Source: Lacticaseibacillus absianus (GTDB lineage Bacteria > Bacillota > Bacilli > Lactobacillales > Lactobacillaceae). Taken from it: a DNA stretch of 64,000 nucleotides. Numbering within the stretch: the stretch's first letter is position 1; each line of letters opens with the position of its first letter. This document shows positions 35,724-44,891 of this stretch, piece after piece. The stretch is from NCBI RefSeq assembly GCF_013407595.1, contig NZ_JABEKX010000003.1:62001-126000 (forward strand), given 5' to 3'. The position numbers and the translations under genes are program-made. Below the pieces are notes generated by a model, which was given only the letters and a program-made list of their open reading frames with translations, had not been told where the DNA came from and ran no database searches.

Positions 35724-35796
35724 GCCGAATATTATTCGGCTCGCGAGCCGTGTCTGACCGGGATTTTGATCGACCAAAATCCAGTTGTGTTATAAT
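35724..35796 (+). promoter_or_regulatory. opuC promoter with three palindromes
   Basis: TATAAT at 35791-35796 is the clear -10. Upstream lie GCCGAATA-T-TATTCGGC (35724-35740, perfect), the overlapping CGGCTCGCGAGCCG (35737-35750, perfect) and GGATTTTG-N6-CAAAATCC (35761-35782, perfect). The last covers the expected -35, where only TTGATC/GATCGA is found. Binding there would compete with RNA polymerase, so osmotic or choline-responsive repression is plausible. Confidence 0.65.
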
Positions 35797-35833
35797 ACAC
35801 TGGAACTCATCACGCAACTGGAGGAGGATGCCC

Positions 35834-37048
35834 ATGACAACGACAGAACCGATCGTCGAATTCGACGACATCAACAAGGTCTACCGCGGTGGCAATGTCG
35901 CGGTAGAACACATCACGCTCACGATCGACCGCGGCGAATTCGTGTGTTTGATCGGCACCAGTGGCTCGGGCAAGACCACCACGATGCGCATGATCAACCG
36001 CATGCTTGAGCCGACTGGCGGCACGCTGCGCTTCAACGGCAAGGATATCCATTCCTATGACGCCGTGCAGCTGCGGCGCAAGATCGGCTACGTGATCCAG
36101 AACATCGGCCTGATGCCCCACATGACGATCTACGAGAATATCACCCTTGTGCCCAAGCTCCTGAAGTGGCCGGAGGAGAAGCGGCGCGAGAAGGCCGAGG
36201 CGCTGATCAAGCTGGTCGAGTTGCCGGAAGACTTCCTCGACCGCTACCCGGCCGAGCTTTCCGGCGGCCAGCAGCAGCGCATCGGGGTGATCCGCGCGCT
36301 GGCGGCCAATCAGGACCTGATCCTGATGGACGAGCCGTTCGGGGCACTGGACCCGATCACCCGTGAGAGCCTGCAGGAGCTAGTCAAGTCTTTGCAGGAA
36401 AAGCTGGGTAAAACGGTTGTCTTCGTCACCCACGACATGGATGAGGCGCTGAAGCTTGCGACCAAGATCGTCGTGATGGACGGTGGCCACATCATTCAGA
36501 CGGCCAGCCCGGCCGAGCTGCTCCGCCACCCGGCGACGCAGTTCGTCCGCGACCTGATCGGGGAGGACCGGCTCGTGCAGGCGCAAGCCGACATCACGAC
36601 CGTCGGCGCGATCATGCTCAAGGACCCCGTCTCGATCACCCCGGGCCGCTCGCTGCAAGAGGCGATCGCCTTGATGCGCAAGCGGCGCGTCGACACCCTG
36701 CTGGTGACCGACGACGACGGCCACCTGAAGGGCTATATCGACATCGAGTCGCTGGATAACAACTACCGGCGTAGTACCTCGGTCTCGGATATCCTGAACA
36801 CCAAGATCTTCTACGTTCACGAGTCCGCATTGCTGCGCGACACGGTAGACCGGATCTTGAAGCGCGGGCTCAAATATGTGCCGGTGGTCGACTCTGATAA
36901 CAAGTTGCGCGGCATCGTGACGCGCGCGGCGCTGGTCGATCTGATCTACGACACGATCTGGGGCGAGACAGATAAGGACCAGGCAGACGCGGCGCCTGAG
37001 CCCACGACCGAAGCGGCAGCGGCCGCGCCGACGACCAAGGAGGTGTAG
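35834..37048 (+). CDS. opuCA: Glycine betaine/carnitine/choline ABC transporter ATPase with CBS domains
   Basis: 404-aa ATPase of an OpuC-type importer. Walker A GTSGSGKTT, signature [15 protein letters not shown], Walker B LILMDEP, H-loop VTHDMDEA. Two CBS domains (about residues 255-375) are the ionic-strength or nucleotide sensors of this family. An Ala/Thr-rich tail ends the protein. GGAGGAGG seven nt before the chosen ATG; another ATG at 35828 is too close to it. The gene order CA-CB-CC-CD matches the classical opuC operon. Confidence 0.94.
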   Translation: MTTTEPIVEFDDINKVYRGGNVAVEHITLTIDRGEFVCLIGTSGSGKTTTMRMINRMLEPTGGTLRFNGKDIHSYDAVQLRRKIGYVIQNIGLMPHMTIYENITLVPKLLKWPEEKRREKAEALIKLVELPEDFLDRYPAELSGGQQQRIGVIRALAANQDLILMDEPFGALDPITRESLQELVKSLQEKLGKTVVFVTHDMDEALKLATKIVVMDGGHIIQTASPAELLRHPATQFVRDLIGEDRLVQAQADITTVGAIMLKDPVSITPGRSLQEAIALMRKRRVDTLLVTDDDGHLKGYIDIESLDNNYRRSTSVSDILNTKIFYVHESALLRDTVDRILKRGLKYVPVVDSDNKLRGIVTRAALVDLIYDTIWGETDKDQADAAPEPTTEAAAAAPTTKEV

Positions 37049-37051
37049 CCC

Positions 37052-37696
37052 ATGGGCGACTTCTTGAGTCAACACGGGCCAGAGCTGCTGGTCAAGACCT
37101 GGGAGCAACTGTATATCTCGGCGATCGCGATGGGGCTCGGGGTGATCGTCGCCGTCCCGCTGGGGATCGCCTTGACGCGGTTCCCCCGCACGGCCAAGGT
37201 CGTCATCGGCCTGGCCAGCATGCTGCAGACGGTGCCGAGCCTCGCGCTGTTGGCGCTGATGATCCCGCTGTTTGGGATCGGCAAGCTGCCGGCGATCGTC
37301 GCCTTGTTCATCTACTCGCTGCTGCCGATCCTGCGCAACACTTACATCGGGATGGAAGGCGTCGACCCGGTCTTGACCGACGCGGCCAAGGGCATGGGGA
37401 TGACCCCGATGCAGTCGATCTGGCGCGTTGAGCTGCCGATGGCGATGCCGGTGATCATGGCGGGCATCCGCCTGAGCGCTGTCTACGTGATCGCGTGGGC
37501 GACGCTGGCGTCGTACATCGGGGCCGGTGGCCTGGGTGACCTGATCTTCAACGGGTTGAACCTGTTCCAGCCGGATCTGATCATCGGCGGGACGATCCCG
37601 GTCACGTTGCTAGCGCTTGTGATCGACTGGCTGCTCGGGCGCCTAGAGCGCCGACTGACGCCAGTGACCGACCGTGAAGGGGGGCGTGCGGCATGA
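37052..37696 (+). CDS. opuCB: OpuC-type ABC transporter permease
   Basis: 214-aa permease with about five or six membrane segments. [36 protein letters not shown] and the EAA-like loop [24 protein letters not shown] are typical. It starts three nt after opuCA stops and overlaps opuCC by four bases. Forms the channel with OpuCD. Confidence 0.94.
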   Translation: MGDFLSQHGPELLVKTWEQLYISAIAMGLGVIVAVPLGIALTRFPRTAKVVIGLASMLQTVPSLALLALMIPLFGIGKLPAIVALFIYSLLPILRNTYIGMEGVDPVLTDAAKGMGMTPMQSIWRVELPMAMPVIMAGIRLSAVYVIAWATLASYIGAGGLGDLIFNGLNLFQPDLIIGGTIPVTLLALVIDWLLGRLERRLTPVTDREGGRAA

Positions 37697-38625
37697 GACA
37701 TCGCGCATGGACGCTTCTCGTGATCGTGCTGTTGCCCCTGCTGAGCCTTGCGGGCTGTGGCCTGCCCGGCTTATCCGGCACCGGCACCGGCAGTATTCGG
37801 ATCGCGGCGCAGAGCTCGACGGAGTCCAGCATCATGGCAAACATGGTGGCGGCGCTGATCGAACACGAACTGGACCTGAAGACAGAACTGGTCGCCAACC
37901 TCGGATCGACCACGGTGGTGCACCAGGCCCTCTTGCGCGGCGATGCCGACATCGCCGCCACCCGCTACACGGGTACGGACCTGACTGGGACGTTGGGCCT
38001 GCCGGTGGAAAAAGACCCGGCCAAGGCCGGCCGCATCGTTAAGCGGGCCTTCAAGCAAAAATACCAGCAGACGTGGTTCCCGACCTACGGATTCGCAGAC
38101 ACATACGCCTTCATGGTGACCAAGGCCTTCGCCAAAGCCCACAACGTCCGGACCATCAGCGACTTGAAGCAAGTCGCCACCACGATGAACGCGGGGGTCG
38201 ACAGCTCGTGGATGAGCCGCAAGGGGGATGGCTACGCGGATTTTGTCACCGCCTATGGCTTCGACTTCAAGCGCGTCTACCCGATGCAGATCGGGCTGGT
38301 GTACGATGCGGTCGAGGCGGGCAAAATGCAGACCGTGCTGGGCTACTCGACAGACGGGCGGATCCGCAGTTATGATCTGACGGTGCTGCAAGACGATAAG
38401 CAGTTTTTCCCGCCATACGACGCGTCGATGGTGGTCAACGACCGCCTGCTCGCGCGCTACCCGAAGCTGGCAGCGGTGCTCCACCGGCTGGACGGCAAGA
38501 TCGACTTGAAGACGATGCAGCAGCTCAACTATCAGGTCGATGACCGCCTGCTCGAGCCAGCGGTGGTGGCGCGGCAGTTCCTGCAGGCGCACGATTACTT
38601 CAGAGGGGAGAATGACAATGGCTGA
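37693..38625 (+). CDS. opuCC: OpuC-type osmoprotectant-binding lipoprotein
   Basis: 310-aa lipoprotein, lipobox LAGC (Cys22), with the binding fold [52 protein letters not shown] and [18 protein letters not shown]. These blocks match glycine betaine/carnitine/choline-binding proteins of the OpuC group. ATGA overlap with opuCB; overlap with opuCD at the end. Confidence 0.93.
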   Translation: MRHRAWTLLVIVLLPLLSLAGCGLPGLSGTGTGSIRIAAQSSTESSIMANMVAALIEHELDLKTELVANLGSTTVVHQALLRGDADIAATRYTGTDLTGTLGLPVEKDPAKAGRIVKRAFKQKYQQTWFPTYGFADTYAFMVTKAFAKAHNVRTISDLKQVATTMNAGVDSSWMSRKGDGYADFVTAYGFDFKRVYPMQIGLVYDAVEAGKMQTVLGYSTDGRIRSYDLTVLQDDKQFFPPYDASMVVNDRLLARYPKLAAVLHRLDGKIDLKTMQQLNYQVDDRLLEPAVVARQFLQAHDYFRGENDNG

Positions 38626-39277
38626 CATGAACACGTGGCAACAGTTCTGGTACTACCTGAGCCATAACGGCGCATACGTGCTGAGCCAATTCTCTCGGCA
38701 CTTCCTGATCTCGGTCTACGGCGTACTGCTGGCGGCTGTGATCGGCATCCCGGTCGGCCTGCTGATCGCGCGGCGCCGCAACCTGAGCGGCGTGGTGATC
38801 GGCGCGGCCAATGTGATCCAGACCATCCCGTCACTGGCGATGCTCTCCATTATCATGTTAGGCCTCGGCCTGGGCGTGAACACGGTGATCGTCACCGTCT
38901 TCTTGTACTCACTGCTGCCGATCGTCAAGAACACGTACACTGGCATGATCAGCGTCGATGCGAACCTCGTCGACGCGGCGCGGGGCATGGGGATGACGAG
39001 CTGGCAGCGGCTGACCATGGTCGAGCTGCCGTTGGCGCTGTCGGTCATCATGGCCGGGATCCGCAACGCGCTGGTCGTCGCCATCGGGATCACCGCCATC
39101 GGGGCCTTCGTCGGCGCCGGCGGCCTGGGTGACATCATCGTGCGCGGGACCAACGCGACCAACGGCGGTGCAATCATCCTGGCCGGCGCGCTTCCGACCG
39201 CCTTGATGGCGATCGTCGCCGACCTGGTGCTCGGCGCAGTCCAGAGGCAGCTGGAGCCGAAGGGGAAGAAGCGCTAA
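38618..39277 (+). CDS. opuCD: OpuC-type ABC transporter permease
   Basis: 219-aa permease paralogous to OpuCB, with PSLAMLSIIMLGLG, LYSLLPIVKNTYTGM and the EAA loop DAARGMGMTSWQRLTMVELPLALS. ATG at 38618 has AGAGGGGAG eight nt upstream; an ATG six bases earlier is too near. It overlaps the end of opuCC by eight bases and completes the importer. Confidence 0.93.
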   Translation: MADMNTWQQFWYYLSHNGAYVLSQFSRHFLISVYGVLLAAVIGIPVGLLIARRRNLSGVVIGAANVIQTIPSLAMLSIIMLGLGLGVNTVIVTVFLYSLLPIVKNTYTGMISVDANLVDAARGMGMTSWQRLTMVELPLALSVIMAGIRNALVVAIGITAIGAFVGAGGLGDIIVRGTNATNGGAIILAGALPTALMAIVADLVLGAVQRQLEPKGKKR

Positions 39278-39385
39278 CGCGGCTGACCGCGCCGGCGTCT
39301 GCGTCACCCGCTCGACTGGTGACAGTCTGGGCACCACACGCGTCACCGCCAGTCCAGGCATCACGCTCGCGCGCTTCGTCACTTG

Positions 39386-39444
39386 ACGCCAATGGGACCT
39401 CAGCACTGCGGCAAAAGCCGCGTTGCTGGGGTCCCGTTGGCGTT
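39386..39444. terminator. Bidirectional hairpin between opuCD and tetR
   Basis: Long inverted repeat: ACGCCAAtGGGACC...CAGCA with an inner CTGCGGC-AAAA-GCCGCG pair and the matching right arm ending GGCGT. It lies between convergent genes. There is no T-tract on either strand. Confidence 0.75.
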
Positions 39445-40021
39445 AGGCACCGGTCGGTGGCGCCAGGAGGGCAGTGAGGTAGCGCTCGGCTTCCTCGAGG
39501 GTGGTGGTGTGCTGGCCGAGGAAGATCCACTCGAGGATCAAAAGGACCGTGGTGCTGTAGTGCTTGGCGAGCAGGTCGGGCGGGGTCTTGGTCAGCGTGA
39601 AGCGCAACCGGTCCTTGATCAGCGCCTCGACGACACCGGTGAAGTGGGCGATGAAGTTAGTCGCCAGCTGGCTGTCCAGCGGGTTGTGCTCGATGATCGC
39701 GAGCAGCAGCGGTTGGTGCTCGGCGAAGATCGCGTAGGCTTGATCGAAGAGCTCGAGCAGCGAGCTGTTGCTCGGCTGGGCCTGAACTTCAGGCAGGTGC
39801 AGGTACTGGCTGAGCTGGAACCAGCAGAAGGCGACGAGGTCGTACTTGTCATCGAAGTAGTTATAAAACGTGGCGCGCGGGTAGTCGGCTTGGGCGCAGA
39901 GCTCACCGACGCTGATCTTCTCGAAGGGCTTCTCGGCGAGCTTGGCGAACATCGCGTCGCCGAATGCGTGCATGGTCCGTTCGATGCCGCGCGGTTGCTT
40001 CTGGGTCGGGTCATATTTCAT
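39443..40021 (-). CDS. TetR-family transcriptional regulator
   Basis: 192-aa repressor. N-terminal TetR helix-turn-helix: FAKLAEKPFEKISVGELCAQADYPRATFYNYFDDKYDL. The C-terminal ligand domain is of the type found beside MMPL transporters in lactobacilli. GGAGG precedes the ATG. It is divergent from the transporter gene, with palindromes in between, so it most likely represses that gene and perhaps itself. Confidence 0.88.
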   Translation of the reverse strand: MKYDPTQKQPRGIERTMHAFGDAMFAKLAEKPFEKISVGELCAQADYPRATFYNYFDDKYDLVAFCWFQLSQYLHLPEVQAQPSNSSLLELFDQAYAIFAEHQPLLLAIIEHNPLDSQLATNFIAHFTGVVEALIKDRLRFTLTKTPPDLLAKHYSTTVLLILEWIFLGQHTTTLEEAERYLTALLAPPTGA

Positions 40022-40079
40022 GTAAACGCCTCCTTCTTAGACAATTCGTCTGGATGTGTCTAACCTTGAACAGGCGGCG

Positions 40080-40139
40080 GTGACTTGTCACTTGTCTGGT
40101 CATCGTGACCACTTTATCATCGAGACTATGTTTTGACAA
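40080..40139. promoter_or_regulatory. Divergent tetR/MMPL promoters with operator palindromes
   Basis: For the transporter: TTGTCT (40092-40097), 17-nt spacer, TATCAT (40115-40120). The spacer holds GGTCA-TCG-TGACC (40098-40110, perfect) and GTGAC-TT-GTCAC (40080-40091) lies against the -35. For tetR on the other strand: TTGTCA (40139-40134), 17-nt spacer, TAAAGT (40116-40111). The two promoters overlap, so one bound repressor could block both. A wider TTAGACA/TGTCTAA repeat lies at 40038-40063. Confidence 0.65.
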
Positions 40140-40180
40140 CTGTCCAACCATAGATGATTGATAAAAAGGGATGTGTTAAC

Positions 40181-43100
40181 GTGAAACGGATGCGGCAACA
40201 ACAGTGGCCGGCCTTGATCGCCTGGGTGGTGATCGTGGTCGCGGCCTTGATCGCGATGCCGAATGTCTCCGCCTTAGTGCGCGAGCAAGGGGCGGTGCAC
40301 CTGCCAGCGACGGCGCAGAGCACGGTGGCCGAGCGGCTGCAGAAGCAGGCTAATGGCAACAAGGCGGTCCGCACTTACACCGCGGTGTTCAGCAACGGCG
40401 ATGCGGCGCTGTCGGCCAAGCAATCGCGGGCGGTGACCAAGACGCTGGACGCGCTACACGACACCAAGCGGCTCACGGTCACCAGCGTGCTGGCCCCCAG
40501 CGCGAACGCGGAGACCAAAAAGCAGCTGATCGCGAGCGACAAGACCACGCAGCTCGCGCAGATCACGGTGAAGAAGCGCGGGACCGTGAGCGCACAAGTG
40601 CGCGCGCTGGAGGCTCAGCTACACGTGGCGGGGCTCAAGACGTACGTGACCGGAGTCGATGCGCTGAACAACGAATTCTCGACCGTGACGGAAAAAGGAA
40701 TCCAGAAGACCGAACTGATCGCCGTCGTGTTCATTTTTGTCGTCCTGATCCTCGTGTTCCACTCACCGATCACGCCGCTGGTGTCGCTGCTCAATGTCGG
40801 CGTGGCCTTCATCACCAGCCTGAGCGTGGTGATGAACTTAGCGGCGCACGCCGGGTTCCCGATCTCAAACTTCACCCAAGTCTTCTTGGTGGTCGTGTTG
40901 TTCGGCATCGGGACGGATTACAACATCCTGCTGTACGACGAGTTCAAAGGGGCACTGGCGGCTGGGCTGAGTCCGGTCGACGCGATGCGCGAAACGCGGC
41001 GGCGCGGCGGGCGCACCGTGCTCTACTCCGGGCTGTCGGTGCTGATCGGCTTCTCCGTGCTCTGGCTGGCGAAGTTCTCCTTCTATCAAAGCGCATCGGC
41101 CGTGGCGATCGGCGTGTTGGTCCTGTTGCCCGTGCTGCTGACACTGAACATGTTCTTCATGGCGACGCTTGGGCCGAAGCTGTTCTGGCCGAGCAAGGTG
41201 GCCAGCGGCGCGTCGAGCTCGCGGCTGTGGCATGGCCTCTCTAAGGCTGCGCTGGCGCGGCCGGTGGTGGTGTTGGTCGCGCTCGTCGCGTTGGCGGTGC
41301 CGTTTGTGGCGACGCTGGGCGCGGATGAGAGCTTCAACAACGCCGATGAGGTGCCTGATAATTACCCGAGCAAGGCGGGCTACGTGCTGATCCAGAAGCA
41401 TTTTTCCAAAGGCATGAGCGCCCCGGCGACGATCTACATCAAGAGCAAGACACGCCTGGATACGCCGGCCAAGCTGGCGGCACTCGACGACCTGACCCGC
41501 TACCTGCAGCGTGAGCCCGGCGTCAAGACCGTGGCCAGTGTCACCGAACCCGGCGGCAGCAAGATCGACTCGATGTACCTGCGCGCGCAGCTGACCACCA
41601 TCACGGATGGCCTGGCGCAGTCGCAGGCGGGATTGGCCCAGATCAAGGCCGGACTGAATGGGGCGACGACGCAGCTGGCCGCCGCGGACCTGACCGGTAG
41701 TCTGAGTCAGGTGCAGCAGCTGGCGGACGGCACCGCCCAGTTGGCTGGTCAAACCAGCAAGCTCAGCAGCGGGGTCAAGCAGTATACCGCCGGGGTCGCC
41801 ACCGCGGCGGCCGGGGCCCAGTCGCTGCAACAGGCGACGCAGCAGGCCGCCAGCGGCTCGGCGACACTGGCGGACGGCACCGCGACGATGGCCGCCAGTG
41901 TGCAGACCATGACCGGCGCGCTCCCGGCGCTCACGAGCCAGCTGCAGACCCTGCAAGGCGGGACCGGTGAGTTGGCGACGCAGATGACCAAGCTGAACAC
42001 CGCGGTCGCACAACTCGGGACCGTCGCGGACCAGCTCAGCGGCATGATGCCGCTGCTGGCCGCGGCCACGCATGGTGCGCTGACGGCAGACACGATCCAG
42101 ACGCTGGTGACCAGCGTCGCGCAGCTGAGCGATGGGGCGACGACGCTTAACGCGAAAGTCAGCGGCTTCACCACCGCGATCCCGGGTCTGACCAGTCAGG
42201 TCGGCCGGCTCGTTGACGGGACGCAGGCGCTTGCCAGCGGTGCGACCAAGCTCGCGAGCGGGAATGAGGCGCTGGCGACCGGGGCCGCCCAGCTGAGCGC
42301 CGGGGCCAGCCGGCTGACCGGGCAGTCTGGCCAGCTGACCAGCGGCACCGCCCAGCTCGCTACGGCCAACGCCCAGGTCAACGGGGCGGTCCAGCAGATG
42401 AACACCCAGCTTCAAGGCATGGCGGCCAAACTCACGACGCTTCAGACCGGCCTGGGGGCGGCGACGCAGGGGCTGACGACGCTCGCCAAGGGCTCCAGTG
42501 CCATGGATCAGTATCTGAGCGGCCTGCGCGATTCCTACATGGGGGATCAGTTCTACTTGCCGAGCGCTTCGATCCACAGCGCCGCCTTCAAGCCGGCGCT
42601 GGACACCTACCTGAAGGCGGCGGGCAAGATCACCACGCTCACGGTCGTGTTCACCGGCGACCCCAACTCCGCCGAGGTCGACCGTCAGTTCACCACCCTG
42701 AGCCGCGACCTCAAGGCGCAGCTCAAGCACGGTGCGCTGGCGGGCACGACCGTCGCGATCGGCGGGCAGACCGCCCAGGATCACGACCTGCGCAGCTTGG
42801 CCAAGGGCGACTTTGAGCGCACCGCGACGATCATGGTGATCGGCATCGGGCTGGCGCTGATCGTCGTCACGCAGTCGCTGCTACAGCCGTTGACGATCCT
42901 CGCCACGCTGCTGGCGGCGTATGCATCCGCCATGGGGCTGACCCGCTGGTTCTCGACGCTTCTGCTCGGGCGGACCCTGTTGAGCTGGAACACGCCGTTT
43001 TTCACCTTCATCATGCTGATGGCGCTGGGCGTCGACTACAGCATTTTCCTGATGATCCGCTACCGCGATGACCGGGAGACGCCGGCGCTGAGCCTGCGCA

Positions 43101-43324
43101 TGAACAAGGCCGCCACGGCCATCGGGGCCGTCGTGCTCTCTGCGGCGGTGATCCTATCCGGGACCTTCGCGGCGCTGATTCCAAGCGGCGTGACGACGCT
43201 GATCCAAGTCGCGCTGGGCGTCATCATCGGGCTGATCGTGCTCGTGATCACCCTGCCGCTGAGCCTGTCTGCGCTGATCGCCTTGAGCGAGCAGCACGAG
43301 CAACGGGAGCACGGCGAAGTTTAG
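40181..43324 (+). CDS. MMPL/RND-family membrane transporter
   Basis: 1047-aa protein with an N-terminal membrane segment, an extracytoplasmic domain, a first block of about five membrane segments (VFIFVVLILVFHSPITPL, GIGTDYNILLYDEFKGAL), and a second block at the end (LMALGVDYSIFLMIRYRD). Between them, about residues 480-800, is a long Ala/Gly/Gln-rich heptad-like region of repeated LxxGxxxL units (QLADGTAQLAGQTSKLSSG), expected to form an extended helical stalk. Such pumps move lipids or drugs. GTG at 40181 follows AAAAGGG; an ATG at 40154 lies before the ribosome site and was rejected. TetR-controlled. Confidence 0.88.
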   Translation: MKRMRQQQWPALIAWVVIVVAALIAMPNVSALVREQGAVHLPATAQSTVAERLQKQANGNKAVRTYTAVFSNGDAALSAKQSRAVTKTLDALHDTKRLTVTSVLAPSANAETKKQLIASDKTTQLAQITVKKRGTVSAQVRALEAQLHVAGLKTYVTGVDALNNEFSTVTEKGIQKTELIAVVFIFVVLILVFHSPITPLVSLLNVGVAFITSLSVVMNLAAHAGFPISNFTQVFLVVVLFGIGTDYNILLYDEFKGALAAGLSPVDAMRETRRRGGRTVLYSGLSVLIGFSVLWLAKFSFYQSASAVAIGVLVLLPVLLTLNMFFMATLGPKLFWPSKVASGASSSRLWHGLSKAALARPVVVLVALVALAVPFVATLGADESFNNADEVPDNYPSKAGYVLIQKHFSKGMSAPATIYIKSKTRLDTPAKLAALDDLTRYLQREPGVKTVASVTEPGGSKIDSMYLRAQLTTITDGLAQSQAGLAQIKAGLNGATTQLAAADLTGSLSQVQQLADGTAQLAGQTSKLSSGVKQYTAGVATAAAGAQSLQQATQQAASGSATLADGTATMAASVQTMTGALPALTSQLQTLQGGTGELATQMTKLNTAVAQLGTVADQLSGMMPLLAAATHGALTADTIQTLVTSVAQLSDGATTLNAKVSGFTTAIPGLTSQVGRLVDGTQALASGATKLASGNEALATGAAQLSAGASRLTGQSGQLTSGTAQLATANAQVNGAVQQMNTQLQGMAAKLTTLQTGLGAATQGLTTLAKGSSAMDQYLSGLRDSYMGDQFYLPSASIHSAAFKPALDTYLKAAGKITTLTVVFTGDPNSAEVDRQFTTLSRDLKAQLKHGALAGTTVAIGGQTAQDHDLRSLAKGDFERTATIMVIGIGLALIVVTQSLLQPLTILATLLAAYASAMGLTRWFSTLLLGRTLLSWNTPFFTFIMLMALGVDYSIFLMIRYRDDRETPALSLRMNKAATAIGAVVLSAAVILSGTFAALIPSGVTTLIQVALGVIIGLIVLVITLPLSLSALIALSEQHEQREHGEV

Positions 43325-43334
43325 AGCCACCACA

Positions 43335-43620
43335 GGGCTGTGCCAGCACGCGGTTTTAGCCCAGTGTATAAGCAAGGCCCCAGTCAAACCCGCACTCGGG
43401 TTTTGCTGGGGCCTTGCTTATCTGGCTTGCGCTGCCCGGTCGAATGCAGTGAGTGACAGGCAGACATCCGTTAGCATGCCGAACTGCGGCCTTCGGCATT
43501 GCCAGACGGAAGCAAAGGCACTTACTGCGGAGTCCGGCAACGCCGGACGGAAGCACTGGCACTTACTGCGACCTTCGGCATCGCCGGATGGAAGCACCGG
43601 CGTTGCGTGAGGGCACGCCA
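43335..43620. repeat. Structured repeat family A, copy 3, with tandem hairpin units
   Basis: Gap between the convergent MMPL and GNAT genes. Left flank GGCTGTGCCAGCACGCGG...AGCCCAG, 16-bp perfect stem (43368-43383 with 43406-43421), inner AAACCCG/CGGGTTT stem, right flank GGTCGAATGCAGTGAGTGACAGGCAGACATCCGTTAG. Then three tandem units of about 41 bp (ACTGCGG..., from about 43482, 43524 and 43565), each with a small hairpin such as TCCGGC-AAC-GCCGGA and ending GGAAGCA. Copy 2 has one such unit. Confidence 0.85.
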
Positions 43621-43698
43621 CGTTCTAGAATCGTTGGGCCACCAGCGGTTACGGCACAGCTTCGTTGTTTGCCAACGCCTTGGCGGATGCCGTCTGGT

Positions 43699-44361
43699 TC
43701 AGTGCAGACTCAGGAAGTAGGTCCGCTCGAGGTAGTGGGTCTCGATATCAAACGCAGCGAGGCCGGCTTCGGTGAAGACGGTGAACCACTGCGGTTGTTC
43801 GGCGCGAAACAAGACGCGGTCATCAGTCGTCGCGGTGACTGCGAGTTCCTGGGTCGTGTGATCGAGGGCCCAGTGATAGCGCGGACTGGCCGCGTCTTTG
43901 CGGCTGCCTAAGACGCGCCAGTTATGTGCGATCTCCCGCGCGCCAAGGCGCTGATAGAGGTGGTTCGCCGCCGGGTCGCTGCGGGTGAAGATCTCGACGT
44001 GATCGGCGCCGGCCTGGCGTAAGGCGGCGAGGCAAGCCGTCAACAGCGCGCGGCCGACGCCTTGGCGTTGCGCGCCTGGATCGACAGCGAAGATTTCGAT
44101 ATAGCTGCCGGTGCCTGGGGCTTGGACGTACAAGTCAGACTGGGACCGTTCGGCGGTGTAGACGCCGGCGTCGATCAGCCCGACGAGTTGGCCGTTCACT
44201 TCTGCGATCAGCTGGATCACCTGTGCGTAGCCGAACTCGTCTTCGGGGTATTGCTCGCGCTCGGCGCCGATCTGGTCATTGAACTGCGAGCGGCTGTAGG
44301 CCTTAGCCCGCACGTCTAGCCAGGCGTCGCGGTCTTCTGGGCGGTAGGGGCGGATGTTCAT
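43699..44361 (-). CDS. GNAT-family N-acetyltransferase
   Basis: 220-aa GNAT enzyme. The acetyl-CoA-binding motif is IEIFAVDPGAQRQGVGRALLTACLAAL (motif A), followed by VEIFTRSDPAANHLYQRLGAREIAH. The last 60 residues form an extra domain beyond the core. Start ATG has GGAGGTC seven nt upstream; the longer frame was rejected. Substrate unknown. Confidence 0.85.
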   Translation of the reverse strand: MNIRPYRPEDRDAWLDVRAKAYSRSQFNDQIGAEREQYPEDEFGYAQVIQLIAEVNGQLVGLIDAGVYTAERSQSDLYVQAPGTGSYIEIFAVDPGAQRQGVGRALLTACLAALRQAGADHVEIFTRSDPAANHLYQRLGAREIAHNWRVLGSRKDAASPRYHWALDHTTQELAVTATTDDRVLFRAEQPQWFTVFTEAGLAAFDIETHYLERTYFLSLH

Positions 44362-44486
44362 CGGGTTGACCTCCGGGGCCGGCGTCAAGCGTCGGTACGT
44401 TGGGTCGAGTGTATCACTAGCCAATCCCGATGACCAGTGCGATAATAGGCCCAAATCGCGTGTGGGGACGCATGGGAGGGATCAGG

Positions 44487-44735
44487 ATGATCAAACACGA
44501 ACTGGCACGACTGGACGACGAGATCGCCCAGCTCACGGCTTCACGGGCCGCCGAATGGCAGGCGGTGACCAAGGCGATGCAGGCGTATGTGGAAGCAGAG
44601 CCCACCGGCGACACACTGGGGTTGCGGCACCTGCTCGAAAGTCTGAACCACCGGGCCAATGATATCGACGACCTTGACCGCACGCTCGCGATGAAGGCGC
44701 GGATGCGCCAACTGTTGCGGTTGGAGAAGCGCTAG
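44487..44735 (+). CDS. Small coiled-coil protein of unknown function
   Basis: 82 aa, mostly charged helix (MIKHELARLDDEIAQL..., NDIDDLDRTLAMKARMRQLLRLEKR). GGGAGGG about 8 nt before the ATG, and a terminator follows, which supports expression. No family recognised. It is divergent from the GNAT gene. Confidence 0.6.
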   Translation: MIKHELARLDDEIAQLTASRAAEWQAVTKAMQAYVEAEPTGDTLGLRHLLESLNHRANDIDDLDRTLAMKARMRQLLRLEKR

Positions 44736-44809
44736 ACCCTGGCCCAAGGCGAGTGGCCCGATGAGCTGCGCCGTTCTTGGCAAGACAGACAGCCCCCTGT
44801 GGGCGGCAC

Positions 44810-44844
44810 AAGCGCCAGCGGCATTCGGCCGCTAGCGCTTTTTT
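44810..44844 (+). terminator. Intrinsic terminator before the rplJ promoter
   Basis: AAGCGC-C-AGCGGC / GCCGCT-A-GCGCTT stem with ATTCG loop and TTTTT tail. Confidence 0.92.
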
Positions 44845-44855
44845 GCCCAGACGCC

Positions 44856-44885
44856 TTGACACCAGTCGGGCCGTAATGGTATCCT
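44856..44885 (+). promoter_or_regulatory. Promoter of rplJ-rplL
   Basis: Consensus TTGACA (44856-44861), 18-nt spacer, TATCCT (44880-44885) with a TGG extension just before it. Strong promoter, as expected for a ribosomal operon. Confidence 0.85.
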
Positions 44886-44891
44886 TCTTCT

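Noticed and set aside
40865-42784. A 639-codon frame antisense to the MMPL transporter gene.
   Set aside because: It mirrors the GC-rich third positions of the real gene and its product is Arg/Gly/Gln-rich without any family motif.
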